A DNA stretch of 64,000 nucleotides, taken from positions 558,001 to 622,000 of the forward strand of contig CAJQUW010006771.1 in the NCBI GenBank assembly GCA_907163375.1, given 5' to 3'. This document shows, one piece after another, positions 21,920-29,792 of the stretch. A model generated the notes under the pieces. That model saw only the letters and a program-made list of their open reading frames with translations. It was not told the DNA's origin and did not search any database. How positions within the stretch are numbered: the stretch's first letter is position 1; each line of letters opens with the position of its first letter. A program made the position numbers and the translations under genes. The DNA comes from Prostheceraeus crozeri. Lineage: Eukaryota; Platyhelminthes; Polycladida; Euryleptidae.

Positions 21920-22207
21920 ATGAAAGGAAATCATCGATATAATGCTATACGACATGCTAATGATAAATTTATTCGAGAAATTGTTTCTCATGTGAGAAGT
22001 TTGAGGGCAAAGAAATTATCACCACAACAACAAAAGTTACTTAAGCGATATACTACAAAATTACGATTCATCTCCAATCCTAAAATCACCCTTCAAAGAA
22101 AGAGGAAAACTCTAACACAAAAGGGTGGTTTCCTTTCAGCACTACTTCCGATGTTAGAACCTGTAGTGGGCAACGTATTGGGTAGTATCTTTGGCTCTAA
22201 GCGTTAA
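21920..22207 (+). CDS. Small basic protein with hydrophobic Gly-rich tail
   Basis: The 95-aa protein has a strongly basic middle (LQRKRKTLTQKGG near residues 58-71) and a C-terminal FLSALLPMLEPVVGNVLGSIFG. This architecture (basic helix, then QKGGF-LL-P---G) is common in small Polinton/adintovirus-like proteins thought to be virion core or membrane-active components, similar in style to adenovirus pX or pVI. The specific function is inferred. It directly precedes the ATPase. Confidence 0.55.
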   Translation: MKGNHRYNAIRHANDKFIREIVSHVRSLRAKKLSPQQQKLLKRYTTKLRFISNPKITLQRKRKTLTQKGGFLSALLPMLEPVVGNVLGSIFGSKR

Positions 22208-22238
22208 TTATGCAAATGTTGAATCTCAAAGTATTAAA

Positions 22239-22860
22239 ATGGATTTCAGACTTCAATGTGATAAAGTTCTGACTGCATCAGGTCCATCCCATGCAGGTAA
22301 AACTGTTTTTCACTCTGAATTTGCTAGACAAAAGAAAAGAATTGTTTAGGGAACCTATCAATCGAGTTATTTGCTGTTATGGTATTTATCAGCCGTCACT
22401 CTTTCAGGAATTGCAACGTCGCAACTTTATTCGAAATGAAGGAATTATTCGAGCTGATAAGATGGAGTCCAACGATGTCGTTGTATTGGATGATCTATTG
22501 AAGGAAAGCAAGAATTCTAAAGACGTTACAGATATGTTCATCCGCGTAACACATCAGAAAAGGTGCTTTATAATCTATATCACGCAAAATTTGTTTCCTG
22601 ATGGGAAAGAAGGCCGCACACGAAACCTGAATACGCACTATTACGCTATCTTTAAGAATCCACGAGATAGAAGTCAATTTGAAATTTTAGCGCGACAAGT
22701 TTCACCGAGAGGTTCAAAACCCTTATTAATTGAAATTTTTCAAGCGGCTACTGAAAAACCACACGGTTACTTATTTATTGATTTTACGCAAGAGTGTCCG
22801 GAAGAATTTAGATTTCGAAGTGATAGTTTGAAAAAGCCTATGATTATCTACAAACTATGA
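22239..22860 (+). pseudogene. Polinton packaging ATPase (FtsK/HerA, A32-like), broken
   Basis: A Walker A motif GPSHAGKT lies about 15 codons after the ATG at 22239, and a Walker B strand DVVVLDDLL lies near 22473-22500. The sensor-like IIYITQNLF follows, as in viral A32-type packaging ATPases, which pump the genome into capsids. The total length of about 205 codons fits the family. The copy carries about one break. Its stop overlaps the next ATG (ATGA at 22857-22860), typical of compact viral-type gene packing. Confidence 0.85.
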
Positions 22861-23369
22861 GCTCCTATTCTCGCATGATTGTCATTCCTCAGGATGAATA
22901 TGTGCAATTGACTGCTTTACAGCAAGTAAAGCAACCTCTAGCAAATCAAATTTATAAGAAAGAGCTGGATTATCAGGAAAATGCACATATTAAAGAACCA
23001 TATCGCGCAGTTTTATTACAATCAGAAACCGTTGAAGAATTGAAAAGTTTGAAGAATAAGATGCGTGACTCTGTTTCGACTGCTACACCTTTAGCATCTC
23101 GTGCACATGCAATAGCTCTTTTCAACAGCATTGAACCATATCTCAATATGAATGATGGAGGTGAAATCATTACAGATGATGATAAAATTATTAGCGCTTC
23201 GCGTTATGAAGACTTGATTCAGTATGCAACGCGTAGAAAATGTCGACAATGTTATGTCCCACATGGGATCCACAATGTTATGTCCACATTTCTTCAACTA
23301 TTGAAAAAGCATAATGTTCCAAAATTTGCATTGAATAATGAAACATTGAAAGAACTTGATTCTACTTAA
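22857..23369 (+). CDS. Polinton conserved hypothetical protein after the ATPase
   Basis: The 170-aa protein begins MSSYSRMIVIPQDEYVQL and includes a central acidic segment (GGEIITDDDK). I do not know the fold. A protein opening with a short 'VIP--EY' strand next to the ATPase occurs in other invertebrate Polintons, so it is likely a family gene. The start codon overlaps the ATPase stop. The Arg/Ser-rich stretch at 23424-23588 lies just downstream. Confidence 0.5.
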   Translation: MSSYSRMIVIPQDEYVQLTALQQVKQPLANQIYKKELDYQENAHIKEPYRAVLLQSETVEELKSLKNKMRDSVSTATPLASRAHAIALFNSIEPYLNMNDGGEIITDDDKIISASRYEDLIQYATRRKCRQCYVPHGIHNVMSTFLQLLKKHNVPKFALNNETLKELDST

Positions 23370-23423
23370 GAAGTTGGTACTACTTCAAATGTTAATTCTG
23401 TTTCTAAAATTAGGAGTGTTGCA

Positions 23424-23588
23424 ATGCCAAGAAATTGGTTTAAGAGTTCACCTTCTACATCTCCTTCTACACTTACTAAGAAAACAAGAGTAAGAGAACG
23501 ACGTAGATCTACACCCTCTAGGCAAACAAGAGAAAGAGATAGACGTAGAAGATCTCCACCAAAGAAATATATGTTCTCAGACTATTAA
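23424..23588 (+). CDS. Small Arg/Ser-rich basic protein or tail, 54 aa
   Basis: The frame from ATG 23424 encodes a peptide dominated by SP, RS and RR dipeptides (RERRRSTPSRQTRERDRRRR). Such RS/protamine-like peptides bind nucleic acid, and in a virion they could condense DNA. It may instead be the C-terminal part of the preceding gene. Both readings are inference. Confidence 0.4.
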   Translation: MPRNWFKSSPSTSPSTLTKKTRVRERRRSTPSRQTRERDRRRRSPPKKYMFSDY

Positions 23589-23589
23589 T

Positions 23590-24852
23590 ATGAAGCAGAT
23601 GTGTTGCATGCCATGTAATGAACCGCCTTACTTACTGCATGTTGATGTAACATGTACTTGCTGTGCAGGTCTTACAGCGAGACTCCTAAGCAATGTGAAC
23701 ATGAACGTAAATCTGCTAAATCTTGTGGCTGTTGTAAGTGTAAAAAGACAAGAAAGCAAAAACATGAGAAGAAGGAGGAAGAGTCAGTCGCCATCACATC
23801 AACTTTTAAAGTCAATATACTATGATGTAAAACATCCAGCAGGATTTGCATCTATAAAGAAATTGTCAAAAGCGAGTGGTCTTCCACAATCACAAGTTAA
23901 ACAATGGTTAAAGAGTCAGGCTACCTATACACCCCACAAACAAGCGAAAAAGAAGTACCGTGTCCGTCATTATATTACTCATGAAATTAATCAACAGTGG
24001 CAGGCAGATTTGTGTGACGTTGCCTCTATTTCAAAACATAACTGGGGGAATATTTTTATTTTGACAGTAATTGATATTTCCTCGCTATATGCGTGGGCTC
24101 AACCATTAAAACCTAAAGACGGTAAATGAGTAGCAAAGGCATTTCAGTCAATTTTCCAAGATGGTCGCATTCCAAAGAGAATTCAGAGTGATCAAGAAAA
24201 GGAGTTCGAAAATCAGCATGTAGGAAGATTGTTTGAGAGATATGACATTGAGTTGTTTAGTGTAAAGAGTGCCTATAAGGCTCCATTAGTTGAACGTTTT
24301 AACCGCACATTGAAAAATCGCGTGTGGCGACATTTTACTGCCAACTTAACACAAAATTGGACAAAGATTCTACAAGATACGGTACATGCCTACAATCACT
24401 CTGTACATCGCTCTATTGGACTCAGACCAGCAGATGTGAATGCTGACAATGTAGATGAAGTGCGTAAAACATTCCAACGTAAGCGTAATAATGCAAAAAG
24501 TGATGTAAAAATAGGCGATGAAGTTCGCATATCAAAAGTGAAGAGTGTTTTTGCCAAAGGTTATCTCCCGAATTGGACAGAAGAAATTTTTACAGTTTCA
24601 AACATCAATAAAAAAGACTCTCCCACAACTTACACGTTAAAAGATTACGATAATGAAGAGATGAATGGCAGCTTTTACCGTGATGAGATTGAGGTAGTCA
24701 CTGAAAGTGAAACATATTTGGTAGAGAAAATCATCCGTTGCAAAAAACGTCAAGGCGAAGAATGGTGTCTTGTTAAATGGCTCGGCTATCCTTCAAGTAT
24801 GAACTCTTGGATGCGTCGTGCAGACATTTTTCATCAAAGTGATCGCAATTGA
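23590..24852 (+). pseudogene. Polinton integrase (retroviral type) with chromodomain, broken
   Basis: An N-terminal Cys/His-poor region is followed by a helix-turn-helix-like segment (KKLSKASGLPQSQVKQWL). The catalytic core follows: first Asp in QWQADLCDVA (about 24007), second Asp in IQSDQEKEFE (about 24190), and Glu in KAPLVERFNRTLKN (about 24292), close to the D,D-35-E spacing. The C-terminus (about 24715-24830) is a chromodomain with YLVEKIIRCKKR and CLVKWLGYP, known from Polinton integrases and thought to direct integration to particular chromatin. The copy has one or two breaks. It would insert the element with the 6-bp duplication seen here. Confidence 0.9.
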
Positions 24853-24856
24853 TTTA

Positions 24857-25357
24857 TGCAAAACTATAACTTGCGAGTTCAAGATTTAAGTAATCAATTC
24901 GACTGCATCGTTTTATTCACGGCCCTCCTATGTAAGTGGCGCGGGTACAATTTACAGTGGTGCTCGCCGTCAACGTGGAGGTAGTATATTTGGCGCGCTG
25001 AAATCTGTTGTATCTCCTCTCTTATCTACTGTCGGAAAAACTTTAAAACGATCTGTTTTAAGTAATGCTGTTGGCTTTGCTGGCGATGTTGTCAATGATA
25101 TTGCTAGTGGAAAAAATATAAAGAGTAGTTTACTAAATCGTTGGAAGGAACGCGGTTTAAGAACATTACAACAAACTTTAAATGCTACACAACGAAAGAA
25201 AGCACCTAAACGAGTGAATGTTAGAAGAAAAAGAAAACAGCGCGGAGCTGGTAAGAGGCGAACTTCACGCAAATCTAAGAAAAGGCATTCACGCAAACGC
25301 AGTGCGCGCTCTAATCCTTCATCGCGTGCTAAACGACGACGCTGTCATAACTTCTAA
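24857..25357 (+). CDS. Basic virion-core-like protein (pVI/pX style)
   Basis: From about 24915 a frame reads VSGAGTIYSGARRQRGG, a Gly-rich site of the kind cut by adenain-type proteases. A hydrophobic region (SIFGALKSVVSPLLSTVGK) and a very Lys/Arg-rich C-terminus end at 25357. The same layout (GAG-IYSG-RGG, amphipathic helix, basic tail) is found just upstream of the major capsid gene in other Polintons, where it is taken as a capsid-associated, DNA-binding protein. The start is uncertain. Confidence 0.6.
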
Positions 25358-25382
25358 TCATGGAGTGTAAAACTTCAAATTT

Positions 25383-26633
25383 TTGTTTGATGAACAAGCG
25401 ATACAGACAGATATTCTTAGTTCAAGTATTGTAGATTATCATCCTCGAACTGCTGAGAATACTGGTCCAATTGAATTTGTTATTCCTGGTGCTAGTGATG
25501 ACTACATTGATTTAAGTTATGCGATGGTTGATTTGCGGTTCAGAATTCAGCTAGCAGGTGGTACTAACATCGATGATGCACATAAAGTTGGTCTGAACAA
25601 TTTACCGCCGGCAACACTATTTCGTGATGTTTCTCTAACTATTGGAGAGCAACAGGTAGAAGGTGGACAAAGCGATTATCCCTATAAAGCATATTTCAAT
25701 GCCCTATCACAGTTTCATCCGTCAGCACAAAAGAGTCATATGGTGGCAATGGGATCGTTTAGAGATGAAGCAAAACAATTTGATAGTGAGACAAACGGTG
25801 GCTTTGTAAAGCGATCTGCTTTGATTAAAGATAGTAAAGTATGTCAGCTATATGGTCCACTAAATCTTGACTTCTTCAGACAGTCAAAGTTTTTATTCTG
25901 TAATACCAGCATGCGAGTCAAACTTACATTGAACAAGCCTGAATTTTTGTTGAATGCATATGCTAAAGTTGTCAATTTCAAAATCCATGTGGAAGATACT
26001 ACGCTATACATTCGTCGAGTGGTAGCTAATCCAAGTGTAATTAGAGGACATGCTGAGGGTCTTAACCGTAGCAATTCTATTTATCCCATTCAACATACAA
26101 AGCTTCTCACATTTACTATTCCTAAAGTTCAAAAAAAATTAATGAAAGATGGTCTATTTCCATCAGAAGCACCAAAACTCCTACTGGTAACAATGGTTGA
26201 AAATGATGCATTCAATGGCAATATCAAGAAGAATCCTTTCAACTTCAAACACAACAGTTTGAGCGAAATTGCTTTACGTGTAAATGGTTTCAGTCATCCT
26301 GGACCGCCCTATAGACCAAACTTCTCTTCTTATCAATTTTTGCGCAGCTATGTTGACTACATGAATGTCTTTGGCTTTTACAACACAGACGACACCAACG
26401 GGCTTACAATGAAAGAGTTTAAGAATGGCTATACTATTTATGCATTTGATTTGACTGCCGACAGTGATATTAGTGCACTTTATCGTCAAGCTAACGTTCC
26501 TCATAATATTCGCTTGGATCTGGATTTTAAAACAACGCTAGCTGCGACGATCAATGTATTGATTTATGCAGTTTTTGATTCAAATATTGAAATAACTAAG
26601 TATCGTGACGTGATTCTTCACTATAATCGTTAA
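25383..26633 (+). CDS. Polinton major capsid protein (double jelly-roll)
   Basis: A 416-aa frame matches the family often labelled 'F54H12.2-like' in invertebrate annotations, here taken as the Polinton major capsid protein. Recognisable segments are PIEFVIPGASDDYIDLSYA (residues about 29-47), FRDVSLTIGEQQVEGG and YPYKAYFNALSQF. The C-terminal half has LRLDLDF-type and VLIYAVFD strands. Trimers of this double jelly-roll would form the capsid shell. The reading frame looks whole. Its last base is shared with the protease start (TAATG), implying coupled or tightly packed expression. An upstream ATG at about 25360 is not in this frame. Confidence 0.85.
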   Translation: MFDEQAIQTDILSSSIVDYHPRTAENTGPIEFVIPGASDDYIDLSYAMVDLRFRIQLAGGTNIDDAHKVGLNNLPPATLFRDVSLTIGEQQVEGGQSDYPYKAYFNALSQFHPSAQKSHMVAMGSFRDEAKQFDSETNGGFVKRSALIKDSKVCQLYGPLNLDFFRQSKFLFCNTSMRVKLTLNKPEFLLNAYAKVVNFKIHVEDTTLYIRRVVANPSVIRGHAEGLNRSNSIYPIQHTKLLTFTIPKVQKKLMKDGLFPSEAPKLLLVTMVENDAFNGNIKKNPFNFKHNSLSEIALRVNGFSHPGPPYRPNFSSYQFLRSYVDYMNVFGFYNTDDTNGLTMKEFKNGYTIYAFDLTADSDISALYRQANVPHNIRLDLDFKTTLAATINVLIYAVFDSNIEITKYRDVILHYNR

Positions 26634-27094
26634 TGAGTTGGTTGAATGCTGACGATATTAAAGCTAAAGTACAGCGTAATGCAGACGAAGCGACGTTGAA
26701 AGCTTTTGATAATGTCTATTCGCTAGATACCCTACCAACTACAGTAAAACAGTATCCCATCTTTATTGTATTGAACACTCAGTCAAAGAATTTAGAAGGT
26801 GAACATTGGAAAGCTATCTTTATTGGAAAAGACAGACGCGGTGAACTATTTGACTCTCTTGCTCAACCTCCAAATATACCAACACAGCAGTGGTTGAGAA
26901 AACATACTCGTCAATATCAACGAAATGAGCGCATACTACAACATCCACTTTCATCATCTTGTGGTGCTTTCGTGTTGTACTTCATTTTAAAACGTTTGCA
27001 TGTACGTCGATTTAAATCTGTTATTCAAAAGTTTTCATGTAACCCATCTTCTAATGAAAAAATGATTTGTAAGTTTTATAATGATTTGAAATAA
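26633..27094 (+). CDS. Adenain-type cysteine protease (capsid maturation)
   Basis: The 153-aa protein shows the adenovirus-protease catalytic order: His58 in GEHWKAIF, Asp74 in ELFDSLA, Gln103 and Cys110 in SSSCGAFVLYF. It would process capsid and core proteins at Gly-rich sites such as those in the preceding core protein. The length is near that of adenain domains of other Polintons. The reading frame looks whole. The stop codon (27092-27094) overlaps an AATAAA polyadenylation signal (27090-27095), so the mRNA would end almost at the stop. The converging TBP-like gene begins its own 3' end only 30 bp away. Confidence 0.9.
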   Translation: MSWLNADDIKAKVQRNADEATLKAFDNVYSLDTLPTTVKQYPIFIVLNTQSKNLEGEHWKAIFIGKDRRGELFDSLAQPPNIPTQQWLRKHTRQYQRNERILQHPLSSSCGAFVLYFILKRLHVRRFKSVIQKFSCNPSSNEKMICKFYNDLK

Positions 27095-27124
27095 AACATC
27101 ATCATATTGGAACAAAAATTGTTT

Positions 27125-27622
27125 TTATTTCACAATCCGCTGGGTATGTACATATTCGATTAAACGGTCTAGGATTGTATCTGCTTGCACTTCTGATTTC
27201 AGTCCAGTAATGATAACTTTACTGTTGTGAAAGATTGCAATATGTACAGGATTCCAACAATTAATGAGAGCTGCAGGAAAAAGCTGTGGTTCATAACACA
27301 AATTGTAGCTGCTGCTATGAATCTTCGAAAACAGATTCGACTTCACACACTTCTCCCTCTTCCATATTCGACGTAGTAGCTTCTGCAGTTCTAAGCGCAT
27401 TAACCGCGCCGATGAATGAGAAAGGGCGCCGAGAATTTGTAACGTCCCATTTGGAAAGAGTTGAAGTTTCCGTAAATTGCTCATCTTCACCACTAACATT
27501 TGCGGTCGACCCGGATAATACTTGCTGTTTGGAATTTGTTGATGTAATGTTGTGAGATCGATTTTGGTATAGAGTCTGATGCGGCGGAGAATGTTGACGA
27601 TGGTGCAACGATGACGTCTCAT
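27125..27622 (-). CDS. TBP-like (TATA-binding-protein fold) protein
   Basis: The 165-aa frame aligns by eye to both halves of the TBP saddle. Repeat 1 has IDLTTLHQQIPNSKYYPGRP followed by LQLFPNGTLQILGALS, like TBP's LKTIALRARNAEYNP and ALIFSSGKMVCTGAKS. Repeat 2 has SYNLCYEPQLFPAALI and IAIFHNSKVIITGLKSE, like SSYEPELFPGLIYR and LLIFVSGKVVLTGAK. Phenylalanines stand at the DNA-bending positions in LFPNG, QLFPA and IFHNS. The length fits a bare core domain without an N-terminal tail. The start ATG overlaps the stop of the upstream PC4-like gene (ATGA at 27619-27622), so they form one leftward unit. The stop overlaps an AATAAA. The frame looks whole. Inference: a transcription-initiation factor for the element's own TATA promoters. 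Confidence 0.7.
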   Translation of the reverse strand: MRRHRCTIVNILRRIRLYTKIDLTTLHQQIPNSKYYPGRPQMLVVKMSNLRKLQLFPNGTLQILGALSHSSARLMRLELQKLLRRIWKREKCVKSNLFSKIHSSSYNLCYEPQLFPAALINCWNPVHIAIFHNSKVIITGLKSEVQADTILDRLIEYVHTQRIVK

Positions 27623-27948
27623 GATGAAGAAATGAGTAAATAGAGCGATTTTATCTTCCTTTTATACTTTTCCCAACTACCTTGATGAAACGTGAAGCAG
27701 ATAGAAAGTTGGGAATGATAGATTTGTATTCGTTGCTTTTTTAGCCGCAACCATATGCGATTTCCTATGCGTGAATGTCTTTTCATATAGAAGTACTTCA
27801 AGTCCTTCATGATATGATTTAGACATTGAAAATGTCGATCTGATAAAGCAAATTCTCTTCTCATATTTCCAGTATAGCCGTTGAAATAAACGTTTAGATC
27901 ATAATCAATCTCAACATGTTATAGGGAATCTAATTTCCAACTCTTCAT
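27619..27948 (-). pseudogene. PC4-like protein, paralogue b (probably broken)
   Basis: The C-terminal 81 codons closely follow those of the neighbouring paralogue at 28005-28340: HFQCLNHIMKDLKYF matches QFLNLNDIMRDLEYF, and IGNRIWLRLKKQRIQIYHS matches FGNQVWLQHYRNEIQICHS. The likely start is the ATG at 27946-27948, which matches that of the paralogue. The family reading (PC4/Sub1-type single-strand-DNA-binding domain) comes from the paralogue. It is 56 bp downstream of that gene and overlaps the TBP-like gene by four bases. The copy probably has about one break. Confidence 0.5.
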
Positions 27949-28004
27949 GATGGAGCGTGACATTGTATTGAAGGTGGTGTCTGATTAAGATTTGCATAGC
28001 AAAG

Positions 28005-28340
28005 CTATGAACTCTCGACGAATAAATGACATAATGGAGCGATGTATCCATCTTTTATATTTTCCCAATTGTATTTGCGAAATGAAAAATAGATTGAGGA
28101 ATCAGAATGACAAATTTGAATTTCATTTCTGTAATGTTGAAGCCAAACTTGATTACCGAAAGAGATGAATTTTACCGTTTCAAAATATTCCAAATCCCTC
28201 ATGATGTCATTAAGATTTAAAAATTGTCGCCATGTTAATGTAATTCCTCTCGATGTATTTCCATGAGAATTTTTGAAATGAACGTTTCCATTGCGATCAA
28301 CTTTGATGTATTGTTGAGAATCCAAAATCCAAGTCTTCAT
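28005..28340 (-). CDS. PC4-like single-strand-DNA-binding protein, paralogue a
   Basis: From the Met that matches the paralogue (28338-28340) the protein is 111 aa. Residues 10-42 read YIKVDRNGNVHFKNSHGN then SRGITLTWRQFLNLNDIM. This has the strand-rich lead and 'KGIsLt--qW--L' helix of the PC4/Sub1 fold. The second half (FGNQVWLQHYRNEIQICHS and YFSFRKYNWENI) looks like another strand-helix module. PC4 proteins bind single-stranded DNA and act as transcription coactivators with TFIID; as a viral protein it could also coat replication forks. A longer version starting at 28391 is open, but would overlap the divergent penton-like start at 28379. Confidence 0.5.
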   Translation of the reverse strand: MKTWILDSQQYIKVDRNGNVHFKNSHGNTSRGITLTWRQFLNLNDIMRDLEYFETVKFISFGNQVWLQHYRNEIQICHSDSSIYFSFRKYNWENIKDGYIAPLCHLFVESS

Positions 28341-29792
28341 GATGTTATGCAAATTGGTAATATATAGATCACCAGAATATGAAAATGTCATTTTACCATA
28401 TTTTGCTTAGCAATGTAGCAACAAATAGATTTGCTGGTAATCGAGCCGCTATCTTTTCTACTCCCATTGATAATATACAACAGCTGAATGGAGAGTGGGA
28501 AGTAGGGGTCACACAACTTGTTCACAGTAACTGTGTCTATACTTTTGATCATGAGGTGATGACTATTAATATGAGACGCACAGCTGCTTACCAATGTGAA
28601 AAGGGCTGCCAAGTATACATTCCACAATGTCCGAACAAAGATCTTCTATCACGCCAGAAATTCGTCTATGATTTCCTGAATAAAGCGTGTAAACATATTG
28701 TCCAATTTACTCCGCACAATGATGATCATGATTATCTACATCATGTAGTTGAGAAAGATTGGATTGTTGGTTTAAGTCCAAGTTTAAGAAATGATCTAGG
28801 TTACCTCGCTAGCGCCTTAACAAGCTATGATAATTATAACGTTAATTACCACTAGTGATGAAAATTTTCCGGAAAATTTTGAATCAAAATTTTCCATGGA
28901 AAATTTTGGAAAAAATTGGAAAATTATGGAAAATTTTGAAAGTTCTAATTTTTTGTGATAGGCCCTCTGCTTTGACCGCTTCTACAGCCGAGGCAGCTAC
29001 ACACCAATAGCATGGGTCTAAAAGTGGTGATCTTGATCATCATTTTGATTAAACCGATTTTGAAAAATGAAAAAATTTGAATTTTTGTGACATAATTTTT
29101 ACGTTTTCTATCACAGCCGATCGAGGCATGCATAGACACATCAATAGAATTGTTCCAAATCTCTTGATTTCATCATATCATTTCGATTAAAACAATCGTG
29201 GCAATACGAATCCCGTTCGCGGATTTTTTAGCATTCCTTTGCCACCAGTGGCTTGTGGCAATTTGTTGGCATTTTTAATATTATAACACAGACATCTTTT
29301 GGGACAACGTGAATTTTTTTCCTTTACGATAGGGGTATAATTTCATGCATTGTGAAAGATCTGGAGCAAAAAGAATGCACTTTATTTGGGAGCTTGTTTA
29401 TGGCTTAAAAGTTAAGCTTTATCATGCAGCCTTGATTGCAATGATACAAATTCTCCATGTGTTGATGAACATGTGAAGCACAGGCACACAGTCCAACACA
29501 GCATTATGCATGAGCGACGATATATTGGAAGATAAGACTGTAAGCTCGTGAGATATTTGGAAACTAAAGATATCTGTGATGAGTATAAGAAAATCTATAT
29601 GATAGCTTCTAACTTCTGGGGTAATGTCCGATATCTTCGTGGAGGACAAAAACTACACATCTTCCATTTCTAGCTCAGATGGTTCAGATAGTTCCAAATC
29701 GATTTCAGATCTGTGAATTTCAGACTTTTCCAGATGAATTGGAGATTCTCCAGTTGAATCTAAGATCCTTTCAAAGTTGAGTTTCTGACAAA

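Noticed and set aside
27659-27667. TATA-like GTATAAAAG just upstream of the TBP-like gene
   Set aside because: It lies in coding sequence of the PC4-like paralogue b, and the same bases occur at the matching codons of paralogue a, so it is explained by paralogy.
28945-29139. Shared 64-codon frame in both hAT copies (also 42660-42854)
   Set aside because: It runs through subterminal non-coding sequence of a non-autonomous element, with no codon constraint visible.
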